DNA from: Streptomyces sp. TLI_053
GTDB taxonomy: Bacteria > Actinomycetota > Actinomycetes > Streptomycetales > Streptomycetaceae
Direction: 5' to 3'
Assembly: GCF_900105395.1 (NCBI RefSeq)
Contig: NZ_LT629775.1
Span: forward strand, 3,866,001 to 3,930,000
Length of the DNA: 64,000 bases
Below are positions 55,479 to 64,000 of this stretch, in pieces (the stretch's first letter is position 1; each line of letters starts with the position of its first letter). Position numbers and translations under genes: made by a program. The notes beneath the pieces were generated by a model, which made no database searches, was not told the origin of the DNA, and was given only the letters and a program-made list of their open reading frames with translations.

Positions 55479-55503
55479 CCCGACCCCCGTGCCAAGGGTC
55501 GGG
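55479..55503. terminator. Hairpin between convergent TetR and FAH-family genes
   Basis: CCGACCC (55480-55486) and GGGTCGG (55496-55502) form a 7-bp stem with a 9-nt loop, 12 bp after the FAH-family stop codon. Confidence 0.45.
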
Positions 55504-55514
55504 ACGGCCGAGCA

Positions 55515-56375
55515 CTACGCCTTGCCGAGGACCTGCCGCTGCCGGCCGAGCCCGTCGATCTCGATCTCGACGATGTCGCCGGGCGCCAGGTACGGCGTCC
55601 CCGGGCGGCCCAGGGTGACCCCGGCCGGGGTACCGGTGACGATCACGTCGCCCGGCTCCAGCACCATGAACTGGCTCGCGTAGCGGACCAGCTCCAGCAC
55701 CGGGAAGACCATCCGCTCGGTGGAGCCGTCCTGGCGCAGCTCCCCGTTGACCCACAGCCGCAGCGGCAGCCGCTGCGGATCGGCCACCTCGTCGGTGGTG
55801 ACCAGCCACGGGCCGAGCGGGGTGAAGGTCTCCGCCGACTTGCCCTTGTCCCACTGGCCGCCGCGCTCGAACTGGAAGGCCCGCTCGGTGACGTCGTTGG
55901 CGATGGTGTAGCCGGCGATCACCCCGGCCGCCGCCGCGTGGTCCGGCAGGTAGCGGGCCGTCCGGCCGATCACCACGGCCAGCTCGGCCTCGTAGTCGGT
56001 CTTCTCGCCGCCGCGCGGCACCAGCACCTCGTCGTACGGGCCGACCACGGTCGAGCCGGGCTTGAGGAAGATCACCGGTTCGTCCGGGATCGCCGCGCCC
56101 GCCTCGGCCGCGTGGTCCCGGTAGTTGAGGCCGATGCCGACCACCTTGCCGGGGCGCACCACCGGCGGACCGACCCGCTGCCCGCCGATCTCGGTCACCG
56201 GCAGCCGGCCGGCCGCCAGCCGCCCGGCCAGCGCGGCCGCGCCGTCACCGGCCAGCCCGGCGAGGAAGCCGCCGTCGATGTCCGCGGTCACCCCGGAGAG
56301 GTCGTACGCGGTGCCGTCCTGGCCCAGCGCGACCGGGCGTTCGGCGCCCGGCGGGCCGACGCGGAGAAGCTTCAT
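55515..56375 (-). CDS. Fumarylacetoacetate hydrolase (FAH) family protein
   Basis: A 286-residue enzyme of the FAH superfamily, which cleave or hydrolyse beta-diketone-type acids using a divalent metal. The metal-site Glu pair and signature are visible: IGLNYRDHAAEAGA, VIFLKPGSTVVGP, DYEAELAVVIGRTAR, GYTIANDVTERAFQ, KSAETFTPLGPWLVT and VITGTPAGVTLG. It is of the fumarylpyruvate/acylpyruvate hydrolase length class; the substrate is unknown. The start MKLLRVGPPG fits the family; an upstream AT-richer leader holds GGTGGGGATCGG as ribosome site. Confidence 0.92.
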   Translation of the reverse strand: MKLLRVGPPGAERPVALGQDGTAYDLSGVTADIDGGFLAGLAGDGAAALAGRLAAGRLPVTEIGGQRVGPPVVRPGKVVGIGLNYRDHAAEAGAAIPDEPVIFLKPGSTVVGPYDEVLVPRGGEKTDYEAELAVVIGRTARYLPDHAAAAGVIAGYTIANDVTERAFQFERGGQWDKGKSAETFTPLGPWLVTTDEVADPQRLPLRLWVNGELRQDGSTERMVFPVLELVRYASQFMVLEPGDVIVTGTPAGVTLGRPGTPYLAPGDIVEIEIDGLGRQRQVLGKA

Positions 56376-56652
56376 CCGATCCCCACCTCCTAGTTCGTCG
56401 AATTCGTCGCAGCTCGCCGGGCTCCGGACCGGGCCGCCCGGAGGCGGCGCGGACCGTGCCCGGCCCCTGTGCTGCGAGGTATATCAACGGCGCGCCGCCC
56501 CGGACCAGACCGTCCCGATCGGCGAAATCCTCCCAACCGTCCGAGCCCGGCACCGGCCGCACTGGGCGGCCGTACGGTTGACAGCCGGCCAGCCGTCCTG
56601 CGGGGTGTCACGCCCGGGGCGAACACCCGGTCGAACGGGCAACCCGCGGGGC

Positions 56653-57366
56653 ATGCTCGATCCCATGGAGATCACCCGCATCCGCCCCGAACTGACCGTC
56701 GTCAACCTGGACTTCGGCACCGTCTACCTCTGGCGCGACGAGGACGGCTCGCTCACCCTGATCGACACCGGCACCGTCGGACAGGCCGACACCATCGAGA
56801 AGGCGATCCGCGCCGACGGCGCCGACCCGGCCGCGCTGCGCAGCATCGTGCTCACCCACTACCACGAGGACCACGCCGGATCGGCGGCCGAACTCTCCCG
56901 GCGGCTGGGCGCCGAGGTGGTGGCCCACCGGCTGGAGGCCCCGGTGCTCCGGGGCGAGCAGCAGCCCCGGCCGATGGTGCTGAGCCCCTTCGAGCAGGAG
57001 ATCTGGGACAGCCTGCCGAAGCTGCCGCCCGCCCCGCCGTGCGCGGTCGACCGCGAGGTGGCCGGCGGCGAGGTGCTCGGCTTCGGCGGCGGCGCGGTGG
57101 TGGTGCACGTACCGGGCCACACGGACGGCTCGATCGCACTGCACCTGCCGGAGCGGGGTGTGCTGTTCACCGGGGACCTCGCCGCCAACGTCGAGCGGCG
57201 GACCATGCCCGGCGTCTTCAACGCCGATCCGGCGCTGGCCGTGGAGTCCTTCCGCCGGCTGTCGGAGCTGGAGGCCGACACCGTGCTGTTCGGGCACGGC
57301 GAGCCGATCGCCGAGGGCGGCTCAGCCGCGCTGCGCCGGGCCGTCGAGCAGCTCGGCCAGCACTAG
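56653..57366 (+). CDS. MBL-fold metallo-hydrolase
   Basis: A 237-residue metallo-beta-lactamase-fold protein, hydroxyacylglutathione-hydrolase-like. The metal motif is THYHEDHAG, with further ligands in HVPGHTDGS, FTGDL and FGHGEPI. The start is uncertain: ATG at 56653 and ATG at 56665 are both in frame and neither has a strong ribosome site; the former is given. Its 3' end overlaps the convergent kinase gene by 45 bp. Confidence 0.88.
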   Translation: MLDPMEITRIRPELTVVNLDFGTVYLWRDEDGSLTLIDTGTVGQADTIEKAIRADGADPAALRSIVLTHYHEDHAGSAAELSRRLGAEVVAHRLEAPVLRGEQQPRPMVLSPFEQEIWDSLPKLPPAPPCAVDREVAGGEVLGFGGGAVVVHVPGHTDGSIALHLPERGVLFTGDLAANVERRTMPGVFNADPALAVESFRRLSELEADTVLFGHGEPIAEGGSAALRRAVEQLGQH

Positions 57367-58536
57367 CGGCCGGGCCGGGTCGGGCGCGGCGCCGGCGCTC
57401 TCGCGCTCCCACCGCTCGAGGTCCCGCCCGACGTCCTCGCGGGCCCGGGGGTGGCCGTCCAGTGCGGGCAGCAGCTCGCGCAGCAGGGCGACGGCCGCCC
57501 CCGGCCGGCCCGAGCGGGCCAGCCACAGCGCCAGGTCGTGGCAGGTGCGCAGGGTCCGGGGATCGTCCGCTCCGAAGGCCCGGGCGAACTGCGGGATCAG
57601 GGCGACGAGTTGCTCGGCGGCCCGCTCGGGCGAGCCGGCCGCGCCGCGCCGCCAGGCGTCGTCGGCCTTCTGCCGCAGCGCCTCCGGGTCGGTGCCGCCC
57701 TTGCGGTCCCGCAGCGCCTTGAGGTCGCGCAGCCGCTGCCGGACCTCGGCGGCGTCGGCGGGCCGGTCCTCCGCGTTCTTGGCGAGCAGCTGGAGGATCA
57801 GCCGGTCCAGGGCCGGGTCGCCGGTGGCCGGGGGCAGCGGCTGCTCGTGGAGGTGCGCGTACATCATGGTGACGGCCTGGTCGGCGTTGAACGGGCGGCG
57901 GCCGGTGCACAGCTGGTAGAGCACCACGCCGAGGGCGTAGAGGTCGGCCCGGCCGTCGATCCGCAGACCCGCCCAGCACTCCGGCGCCAGGTACACCGGC
58001 GTGCCGATGACCACGTCGGTGGAGGTGAGTCCGCCGGCGGCGGGCTGGGAGAGCAGCCGGGCGATGCCGAAGTCCAGCACCTTGGCCTCGCCGCTGTCGG
58101 TGATCATGATGTTCTCGGGCTTGATGTCCCGGTGCACCACACCGTTGCGGTGCGCGGCGTCCAGCGCCTTGCAGATCTGCCGCACCCAGCGCAGCGAGAC
58201 CGCCGGCTCCGGCAGGCCGTCGCGCATCACCTGGGCCAGCGAGCGGCCCCGGACCAGCTCCATCACCAGGTAGTGGGTCGACCGGACGCCGTCCTGCATC
58301 CGCCCGTAGTCGTAGAGGGTGACGATGTGCGGGTTGGACAGCCCGCCGACCGTCCTGGCCTCGCGGACGAACCGGCCGACCGCCTCCTCGTCGCCCGCCT
58401 TCTCGTCGGAGAGCAGCTTGAGCGCGACCGCCCGCCCGATGGTCTCGTCGTGGGCGGCCCAGACCACACCGAACCCGCCCCGGCCCAGCTCCCGGTCCAG
58501 CCGGTAGCGGCCGCCCACGACATCGCCCGCCTGCAT
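57322..58536 (-). CDS. Soluble Hanks-type serine/threonine protein kinase
   Basis: A 404-residue kinase. Glycine loop LGRGGFGVVWAAH, catalytic Lys in VALKLL, catalytic loop HRDIKPEN, DFG in VLDFGIARLL and GTPVYLAPE are all present (residues 8-265). Unlike PknB it has no transmembrane segment or PASTA repeats; the C-terminal 130 residues are helical and TPR-like (AAEQLVALIPQFARAFGADDPRTLRTCHDLALWLARSGRPGAAVALLRELL). ATG at 58536 has a G-rich site 4-5 nt away; an upstream TTG at 58551 is less likely. Confidence 0.94.
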   Translation of the reverse strand: MQAGDVVGGRYRLDRELGRGGFGVVWAAHDETIGRAVALKLLSDEKAGDEEAVGRFVREARTVGGLSNPHIVTLYDYGRMQDGVRSTHYLVMELVRGRSLAQVMRDGLPEPAVSLRWVRQICKALDAAHRNGVVHRDIKPENIMITDSGEAKVLDFGIARLLSQPAAGGLTSTDVVIGTPVYLAPECWAGLRIDGRADLYALGVVLYQLCTGRRPFNADQAVTMMYAHLHEQPLPPATGDPALDRLILQLLAKNAEDRPADAAEVRQRLRDLKALRDRKGGTDPEALRQKADDAWRRGAAGSPERAAEQLVALIPQFARAFGADDPRTLRTCHDLALWLARSGRPGAAVALLRELLPALDGHPRAREDVGRDLERWERESAGAAPDPARPLVLAELLDGPAQRG

Positions 58537-58589
58537 GCGTTCCCCCACCAAGTCCGCCGGAATCGAACACCGTTCATCCTGACCGGGTC

Positions 58590-58595
58590 ACGATA
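58590..58595 (-). promoter_or_regulatory. TATCGT -10 box upstream of the kinase gene
   Basis: Minus-strand TATCGT 53 nt before the kinase ATG, immediately beside the terminator of the ABC operon. The -35 is poor. Confidence 0.35.
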
Positions 58596-58600
58596 GCGGC

Positions 58601-58641
58601 GGGGAGCGGCACCCGGGTGAACGACCCCGGGACCGCTCCCC
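58601..58641 (-). terminator. Hairpin terminator of the ABC importer/monooxygenase operon
   Basis: Outer stem GGGGAGCGG (58601-58609) with CCGCTCCCC (58633-58641), continued by an inner CCCGGGT / ACCCCGGG pairing. It starts 33 bp after the stop codon at 58675. Confidence 0.75.
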
Positions 58642-58674
58642 CGCTGCGGTTCCGGGGCCGCCCCCGGGCCCTCG

Positions 58675-59664
58675 CTACGGCTGCTTGGGCTTGGGCAGGC
58701 CGACCGGGTTGACCTCCGAGGCGGGCACCGCCTCGGCGTCCAGGCCCCAGCGCTTCAGCACCTGGGCGTAGCTGCCGTTCCTGATCACCTCGTTGATCGC
58801 CCCGTTCAGTGCCCCGACCAGGCCGCTGTCCTTCTTCGTGGTGGCCCCGATCTTGCCGAGCACCTCGGCGCCGCCGCCGGAGTAGGTGCCGATCACCTCG
58901 GTCTCGCCGCTCTGCACGGCGTGGAAGGCGGCCACCGGGTTGGGGCCGACGTAGGCGTCGATCCGGCCGGAGGAGAGCGCCAGGTAGTAGTCCGAGGAGT
59001 TCTGGAAGTACTTGATGTCGGCCGGCTTCAGGCCGTTCTTGGTGTTCTCCTCGTTCCAGGCGATCAGCAGCTTCTCCTGGTTGGTGCCGGAGGCGACGGC
59101 GACGGTCCTCCCGGCGATGTCCTCGGGCCCGGTGACCTTCCAGCCGGTGCCCTTCTTCGCCTCGAAGCCGAGGACGTCCAGCCGGTAGGTGGCGAAGTCG
59201 TACTTCTCCTTCCGCGCCTCGGTGACGGTGATGTTGGAGATGCCGACGTCGTACTTGCCGCTGTCCAGGCCGACGAAGATGTTCTCCCAGGAGACCGGGT
59301 TGAACTCCACCTCGAGGCCGAGCACATTGCCGATCAGCGAGGCGATGTCCGGCTCGACGCCGATCACCGTCCGGTCGTCGTCGGCGTAGAAGTCCAGCGG
59401 TGGCGTGGTGCCGAGCGAGTCGACCACGGTCAGCGTCCCGCGTCTCCTGATCTCCTCCGGCACCAGGGCGGCCAGGGCGTCCACCTTGGGCGTGGTCACC
59501 CGGTTCTGCCGCGGGGTGAGGTTCACCGCGGTGCCGTCCGGGGCGGTGCCGCCCTTGGCGGGAGCGAGGTCCGCCGCCGCGTCCGTGGAGCTGCCGCAGG
59601 CGGCCAGGGTGAGGGAGGCGGCGAGCGCGGCGGCGGTCACGAGGGCGCGACGGGGTAGGGACAC
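58675..59664 (-). CDS. Amino-acid ABC transporter substrate-binding lipoprotein (first)
   Basis: A 329-residue solute-binding protein of family 3 (polar amino acids). Signal peptide with lipobox LAAC (VSLPRRALVTAAALAASLTLAACGSS), then the two-lobe fold: RRRGTLTVVDSLGTTPPLDFYADDDRTVIGVEPDIASLIGNVLG and GKYDVGISNITVTEARKEKYDFATYRLDVLGFE. GTG at 59664 has AGGAG about 8 nt upstream. It is the last gene of the operon and clearly different from the second binding protein encoded at 61566-62519. Confidence 0.93.
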   Translation of the reverse strand: MSLPRRALVTAAALAASLTLAACGSSTDAAADLAPAKGGTAPDGTAVNLTPRQNRVTTPKVDALAALVPEEIRRRGTLTVVDSLGTTPPLDFYADDDRTVIGVEPDIASLIGNVLGLEVEFNPVSWENIFVGLDSGKYDVGISNITVTEARKEKYDFATYRLDVLGFEAKKGTGWKVTGPEDIAGRTVAVASGTNQEKLLIAWNEENTKNGLKPADIKYFQNSSDYYLALSSGRIDAYVGPNPVAAFHAVQSGETEVIGTYSGGGAEVLGKIGATTKKDSGLVGALNGAINEVIRNGSYAQVLKRWGLDAEAVPASEVNPVGLPKPKQP

Positions 59665-59714
59665 GGCGGAACTCCTGCGGGTGAAGGGGGAAGGGGGGAA
59701 GGGGGTGGGTGGAC

Positions 59715-60536
59715 TCAGAGGACCTTGGCCAGGAAGGCCCTGGTCCGCTCGTGCTTCGGCTCGTCCAGGACGGCCCGCGGCGGGCCCTGCTCGACCACGA
59801 CGCCGCCGTCCATGAAGACCACGGTGTCGGCGACCTCGCGGGCGAAGCCGATCTCGTGGGTCACCACGATCATCGTGGTGCCGGCCCGGGCGAGGTCCTT
59901 GACGACGTCGAGCACCTCGCCGACCAGCTCCGGGTCCAGCGCCGAGGTCGGCTCGTCGAACAGCAGCACCTTGGGCTCCAGCGCCAGCGCCCGGGCGATC
60001 GCCACCCGCTGCTGCTGGCCGCCGGAGAGCTGCCGGGGGTAGGCGTCCGCCTTGTCGGCCAGGCCCACCCGCTCCAGCAGCTCCCGCGCCCCGGCCCGGG
60101 CCTCGGCCTTCGGCCGGCGCAGGGCGCTGACCGGCGCCTCGACGATGTTCTCCAGCACGGTGAGGTGCGGGAAGAGGTTGAAGTTCTGGAACACGAAGCC
60201 GATGCCGGTCCGCTGGCGCAGGACCTCGCGCTCCTTGAGCTCGTGCAGCTTGTCCCCGGACCGGCGGTAGCCGATCAGCTCGCCGTCGATCGCGACGAAG
60301 CCGCGGTCGACCTTCTCCAGGTGGTTGATCGCGCGCAGCAGGGTCGACTTTCCGGAGCCGGACGGCCCGAGCACCACCGTCACCGAGCCGGCCGGGACGT
60401 CGAGGTCGACGCCGCGCAGCACCGCGTTCGGACCGAAGCTCTTCCACAGGCCGCGGACCTGCACCATCGACGGTGCGGCGGCCGGCCCGACCGCCGGGGT
60501 GTCCTGGACGAGCGGTTCCTTGACGACGGTGGTCAT
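59715..60536 (-). CDS. Amino-acid ABC transporter ATP-binding protein
   Basis: A 273-residue ATPase of the HisP/GlnQ class: Walker [11 protein letters not shown]-loop [18 protein letters not shown], signature LSGGQQQR, Walker [24 protein letters not shown] and H-loop VVTHE. It is coupled to the permease by a 4-bp overlap and lies 50 bp before the binding-protein gene. Confidence 0.96.
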   Translation of the reverse strand: MTTVVKEPLVQDTPAVGPAAAPSMVQVRGLWKSFGPNAVLRGVDLDVPAGSVTVVLGPSGSGKSTLLRAINHLEKVDRGFVAIDGELIGYRRSGDKLHELKEREVLRQRTGIGFVFQNFNLFPHLTVLENIVEAPVSALRRPKAEARAGARELLERVGLADKADAYPRQLSGGQQQRVAIARALALEPKVLLFDEPTSALDPELVGEVLDVVKDLARAGTTMIVVTHEIGFAREVADTVVFMDGGVVVEQGPPRAVLDEPKHERTRAFLAKVL

Positions 60537-61537
60537 GAGCGGCCTCCGAGGGCGACGGCGGTGGCGGTGCGGGCGCGCAGGCCCCGGACGAGGGAGCGGG
60601 CCCGCTGGAGCGGGGTGGGCGGCGGGGTGCGGTCGGCCCCGCGGGCGAAGTACCGCTCGACGTAGTACTGGCCGATCGACAGCACGGTGGTCAGCAGCAC
60701 GTACCAGACGGTGGCGACCATCAGCAGCGGCACCACCCGGCCGGTGCGGCCGTACACCACCTGCACCTGGTAGAAGAGTTCGCCGATCGCCATCACGTAG
60801 ACCACCGAGGTGCCCTTGAACAGGGAGATCACCTCGTTGGCGGCGGACGGCAGGATGCCGCGCATCGCCTGCGGCAGCACGATCCGCCGGGCCTGCCGCC
60901 AGCGCGGCACGCCGAGCGCCGCGGCCGCCTCGCGCTGGCCGGGGTCGACGGCGATGATGCCGCCGCGGATGATCTCGGCCGCGAAGGCGGCCTGGTGCAG
61001 CCCGAGGCCGAGCACGGCCGCGCCGAGCGCGCCCAGCACCCCGACCGTCTCGAAGTCCCCGAAGGTGGGGCCGAACGGGATGCCGAAGCCGAAGCGCTTG
61101 TAGAGGTAGGAGAGGTTGAACCAGAAGACCAGCTGGACGATCAGCGGGATCGAGCGGAACACCCAGACGTAGGCCCAGGCGACGGTCTGCAGGATCGTGC
61201 TGCGGGAGAGCCGCATCGCGGCCACCACGGCACCCAGCAGGAAGCCCAGCACGGTGCCGTACGCGGTGAGTTCGACGGTGCGGCCGACCGCCCGCAGGAT
61301 GGTGTCGGCGGAGAAGTAGACCCGGAAGGTGGCCCAGTCCCAGCCGGGGTTGGTGGCCAGGCCGTGGGCGAACTGGGCCAGCACGACGAGGGCGGCGAGG
61401 CCGGCCGCCCAGCGCCAGGGGTAGCGGGCGCGGACGGTGCGCAGGCCGGCCAGTTCGCCGAGGTCGAGCGGGGCGGTGGCGGGCGCGCGGTCGGGTTTCG
61501 AACGGGCCGGGGCGACGGTGGTGGTGGCGGTGGTCAT
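60533..61537 (-). CDS. Amino-acid ABC transporter permease
   Basis: A 334-residue HisM/HisQ-type permease. An N-terminal extension with one extra helix ([19 protein letters not shown]) precedes five helices, and the EAA loop that docks the ATPase reads [27 protein letters not shown]. Only one permease gene is present, so it must act as homodimer, unlike the TcyL/TcyM pair of Bacillus. It overlaps the ATPase gene by 4 bp. Confidence 0.95.
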   Translation of the reverse strand: MTTATTTVAPARSKPDRAPATAPLDLGELAGLRTVRARYPWRWAAGLAALVVLAQFAHGLATNPGWDWATFRVYFSADTILRAVGRTVELTAYGTVLGFLLGAVVAAMRLSRSTILQTVAWAYVWVFRSIPLIVQLVFWFNLSYLYKRFGFGIPFGPTFGDFETVGVLGALGAAVLGLGLHQAAFAAEIIRGGIIAVDPGQREAAAALGVPRWRQARRIVLPQAMRGILPSAANEVISLFKGTSVVYVMAIGELFYQVQVVYGRTGRVVPLLMVATVWYVLLTTVLSIGQYYVERYFARGADRTPPPTPLQRARSLVRGLRARTATAVALGGRS

Positions 61538-61565
61538 GGGGGACTCCTCCCGGGGGGACAGGGGA

Positions 61566-62519
61566 TCACGCGTGCTCGGGCGGGCTGATCAGGGACTCCT
61601 TGACGGCCGAGTCCGTCACTCCCCACTTCTTGAGGATCCGGTCGTAGGTGCCGTCCTTGATCAGCTCGTTGACGGCCGCCTGGAAGGCCGGGGTCAGCGC
61701 CGAGCCCTTCTTGAACGCGAAGCCGACGTCGAGCCGGTGGAACTCGCCCAGGAACCTGGTGCCGGAGGCCTCCTGCGCGGCCTGGTAGCGCAGGCCGTTG
61801 ATGGTGGACATCACGACGTCCACCCGGCCCTGCTGGAGGCTGGTCAGGGTGGCGCCGTTGTCGCTGAACGCCTTGACCTCGTAGGGCTGCTTCCCCGCGT
61901 CGGTGCAGACGTTCTTCTTGGCGTTGAGGGTGGTCTCGAAGGTGGTTCCGGCGCCGGTGCCGATGGTCAGCCCGCACAGCTGGACCAGGTCGGTGACCGG
62001 CTTGACGGCGGTGTTGTCCTTCTTGACCGCGAAGCCCTGGCCGTCGTCGATGTAGGTGACGAAGTCGATGGTCCTCAGCCGGGCCGCGGTCACCCCGAAG
62101 TTGCCGGTGCCGACGTCGTACTTGCCGCTGTCGAGCGCGGGCAGGATGGTCTCGAACGCCGCCTCCTCCCGCCGCACGGTCAGGCCGAGCAGCCGGCCGA
62201 CCGCGTCGCCGAAGTCGATGTCCACCCCGGCGGCCTTCTTGGTGGCCTGGTCGGCGTAGAACGCCGAGGGCGGGGCGCCGATCGAGGAGCCGAACTTCAC
62301 CGTCCCGGCGGCGCGGACGTCGGCGGGCAGCAGCGCGGCGGCGGTGTCCGACTTCTTGAGGCCGGAGACGAGGTCCTCGGCGGCGGCGGAGACGGCCGGC
62401 CCGGCGGAGCCGCCCGCCGCGGTGCCGGTGCTCGGGTCCGAGCTGCACGCCGCCAGGGCCAGCACCGGCAGCAGGGCGGTGGCGGCGAGCAGCCGGGGGC
62501 GGGCGGTGGTGGTTCTCAC
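61566..62519 (-). CDS. Amino-acid ABC transporter substrate-binding lipoprotein (second)
   Basis: A 317-residue family 3 binding protein with signal peptide and lipobox (LLPVLALAACSSD). The domain runs from AAGTVKFGSSIGAPPSAFYADQATKKAAGVDIDFGDAVGRLLGL to GTYDRILKKWGV. Two Cys residues (LVQLCGLTIGTG and KKNVCTDAGK) may form a disulfide across the second lobe. GTG at 62519 has AAAGG 7-8 nt upstream. Two binding proteins on one permease imply that at least two related ligands are imported. Confidence 0.93.
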   Translation of the reverse strand: MRTTTARPRLLAATALLPVLALAACSSDPSTGTAAGGSAGPAVSAAAEDLVSGLKKSDTAAALLPADVRAAGTVKFGSSIGAPPSAFYADQATKKAAGVDIDFGDAVGRLLGLTVRREEAAFETILPALDSGKYDVGTGNFGVTAARLRTIDFVTYIDDGQGFAVKKDNTAVKPVTDLVQLCGLTIGTGAGTTFETTLNAKKNVCTDAGKQPYEVKAFSDNGATLTSLQQGRVDVVMSTINGLRYQAAQEASGTRFLGEFHRLDVGFAFKKGSALTPAFQAAVNELIKDGTYDRILKKWGVTDSAVKESLISPPEHA

Positions 62520-62584
62520 GGAAGTGCCTTTCGGGAGGTGCGGGGGCGGTGCGGGCAGGACGGGGGGACGGGGGGCGGGCGGAT

Positions 62585-63070
62585 TCAGGGCAGCCGCTTC
62601 TCGAACGGCAGTGGTCCGATCGTCAGAGGATCGGCGTCGACGTCGAACTGCGGGGTGTAGCCGGCGGCCAGGTACAGCCCCCTGGCCTCGGGCTGGCGCG
62701 GGCCGGTGGTGAGGAAGATCCGCCGGTAGCCGGCCCCGGCGGCGGCCCGCTCCAGCTCGGCCAGCACCCGGCGCGCCAGCCCCCGGCGACGGTGCGCCGA
62801 GGCCGTCCACATCCGCTTCACCTCCGCCGTCCGCTCGTCGTACCGCTTGTACGCGCCGCCGGCCACCGGCTCGCCGTCCTCCAGCAGGAGCAGCAGCAGG
62901 CCGTGCGGCGCGGTCCAGCTGTCCGCCGGGTAGCGGGTCATCTCCTCGTGCGCCTCGGGGCCGTAGCGGCGCACGTACTCCTCGGTGAGCTCGCGCACCA
63001 GCGGCCCGGCGAGCGGGTCGTCGATGCCGACCCGGCGGACCTCGACGTCGAGCGCCGGCGCGCCGCTCAC
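62585..63070 (-). CDS. GNAT-family N-acetyltransferase
   Basis: A 161-residue acetyltransferase with the acetyl-CoA motif RRRGLARRVLAELERAA preceded by AEVKRMWTASAH and followed by GYRRIFLTTGPRQPEARGLYLAAGYTP. GTG at 63070 overlaps the monooxygenase stop by 4 bp (GTGA), so the two act together. By analogy with SnaA (YtmI) of Bacillus subtilis it may N-acetylate an S-modified cysteine before oxygenation; this is inference from context. Confidence 0.9.
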   Translation of the reverse strand: MSGAPALDVEVRRVGIDDPLAGPLVRELTEEYVRRYGPEAHEEMTRYPADSWTAPHGLLLLLLEDGEPVAGGAYKRYDERTAEVKRMWTASAHRRRGLARRVLAELERAAAGAGYRRIFLTTGPRQPEARGLYLAAGYTPQFDVDADPLTIGPLPFEKRLP

Positions 63071-64000
63071 GCCTGGGCCGCGATCAGCTGGTGCCGGTCG
63101 TGCTCGGCCCGCGCGGCCCGCTCGGCCTCCGCCGCCGCCTCGGCCGCCGCCCTGGCCGCGTCCCGCTTGGCGACCTCCTCGCGCACGATCGGGATGACGT
63201 ACCGGCCGAAGTCGATCGCGTCGTCCACCAGGTGGTAGCCGCGGGCGGAGAGGATGTCCACGCCCAGGTCGTAGTAGTCCAGCAGCGCCTGGGCGACCGT
63301 CTCCGGGGTGCCGACCAGCGCGTTGGAGTTGCCCGCCCCACCGGTGGCGGCGGCGGTCGGCGTCCACAGCGCCCGGTCGTAGCGCTCGCCGGCCTCGGCG
63401 ATCTCCAGCAGGCGCTGCGAACCGGCGTTCTCGGGCCCGGAGCCGGCCGGGCGGCTGCGGCGGACCAGCTCCCCGCCCTCGCGCCGGGCCTTGATCGCGG
63501 CGACCGTCCGGTGCGCCTTCTCCCAGGCCAGCTCCTCGGTCGGCGCGATGATCGGCCGGAACGCCACCTGGATCCGCGGCGCGTCCGCCCGCCCGGCCTG
63601 CCGGGCCGACTCCAGCACCCGCTCGATCTGCTCGGCGGTGCGGGCCAGCGGCTCGCCCCAGAGGCAGTAGATGTCGGCCTCGGCACCGCCGGCCGCGTAC
63701 GCCGCCTCCGAGGAGCCGCCGAAGGAGACGCCCGGCCGGGGCTGCTGCACCGGGAAGACGTCGGAGACGAAGTCGTGGAAGCGGTAGTGGGTGCCCTCGT
63801 GGTCGAAGGGCTCCCGGCTGGTCCACGCCTTCTTGACGATCCGGATGTACTCCCGGGTCCGGTCGTAGCGCTCGTCCTTGGTGAGGAAGTCGCCCTCGCG
63901 CTGCTGCTCGTGGTCGTTGCCGCCGGTGATGAAGTGGACGGTGAGCCGGCCGTCGCTGATCCGGTCCAGGGTGGCGAAGGTCTTGGCGGCGAAGGTCGGG
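63067..64000 (-). CDS. LLM-class flavin-dependent monooxygenase, SsuD-like (5' end outside window)
   Basis: The visible 311 residues are the C-terminal part of an alkanesulfonate-monooxygenase-like enzyme, continuing past the window edge. Family motifs seen are RISDGRLTVHFITGGNDHEQQREGDFLTKDERYDRTREYIRIVKKAW, FHDFVSDVFPVQQPRPGVSFGGSSEAAYAAG and RYVIPIVREEVAKRD. Such enzymes use FMNH2 to cleave C-S bonds. The C-terminus has an Ala/Glu/Arg helix (RAAAEAAAEAERAARAEHDRH). It is the most upstream gene seen of the importer operon. Confidence 0.92.
   Translation of the reverse strand, partial: PTFAAKTFATLDRISDGRLTVHFITGGNDHEQQREGDFLTKDERYDRTREYIRIVKKAWTSREPFDHEGTHYRFHDFVSDVFPVQQPRPGVSFGGSSEAAYAAGGAEADIYCLWGEPLARTAEQIERVLESARQAGRADAPRIQVAFRPIIAPTEELAWEKAHRTVAAIKARREGGELVRRSRPAGSGPENAGSQRLLEIAEAGERYDRALWTPTAAATGGAGNSNALVGTPETVAQALLDYYDLGVDILSARGYHLVDDAIDFGRYVIPIVREEVAKRDAARAAAEAAAEAERAARAEHDRHQLIAAQA

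Overview
The window is very GC-rich DNA with third-position GC bias, GTG starts, strong GGAGG-type ribosome binding sites and many 4-bp stop/start overlaps. Gene content and order (F-type ATP synthase, rho-thrB-thrC-hom-lysA-argS, prfA-prmC-Sua5, nucS, a SCO5389-type protein) match what I recall of the conserved SCO5353-SCO5389 core block of Streptomyces coelicolor. I read it as a chromosomal segment of a Streptomycetaceae member (Streptomyces or Kitasatospora); the species cannot be decided from the sequence alone.

Conserved half (about 1-38.7 kb). Left edge: a luciferase-like monooxygenase, the SCO5389-type protein, the mismatch endonuclease NucS, a membrane-anchored AAA-type ATPase with a long disordered tail, a STAS protein, 3-hydroxybutyryl-CoA dehydrogenase, a NarL/DesK two-component pair, a small membrane protein, PduO-type cobalamin adenosyltransferase and a DUF2550 protein. 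Then comes the complete atp operon on the minus strand (atpI-B-E-F-H-A-G-D-C), preceded by a WecA/TagO-like glycosyltransferase, a divergent SHMT-fold protein, a low-molecular-weight phosphatase, Sua5, prmC, prfA, rpmE, an LCP protein and rho. Next are thrB, thrC, hom, lysA and argS (aspartate-family amino acids plus arginyl-tRNA synthetase), a stand-alone receiver protein and tRNA-Arg(CCG), where the conserved block ends.

Accessory half (38.8-64 kb). The main item is a compact seven-gene minus-strand operon at 42,045-47,832 (ACP, ketoreductase-type SDR, MaoC-like dehydratase, second SDR lacking the catalytic tyrosine, Cys-less ketosynthase partner, ketosynthase, serine-hydrolase thioesterase). 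It looks like a minimal, fully self-terminating reducing type II polyketide or specialised fatty-acid pathway. It is bordered by a divergent double-HTH regulator and, on the other side, by a MarR/FUSC exporter pair. A secreted trypsin-like protease, a DHA2-type MFS exporter, a DUF885 protein, a rhomboid-like protein, TetR, an FAH-family enzyme, an MBL hydrolase and a soluble Ser/Thr kinase follow.

The right edge (58,675-64,000) holds an ABC amino-acid importer with two different binding proteins, a GNAT acetyltransferase and an SsuD-like flavin monooxygenase. This set resembles the Bacillus subtilis ytmI/tcyJKLMN/cmo system for salvaging sulfur from S-modified cysteines.

Among regulatory features, six genes have a TAnnnT -10 box only 6-8 nt before the start codon, implying leaderless transcripts. 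Several long hairpins mark operon ends. One palindromic intergenic repeat occurs twice.
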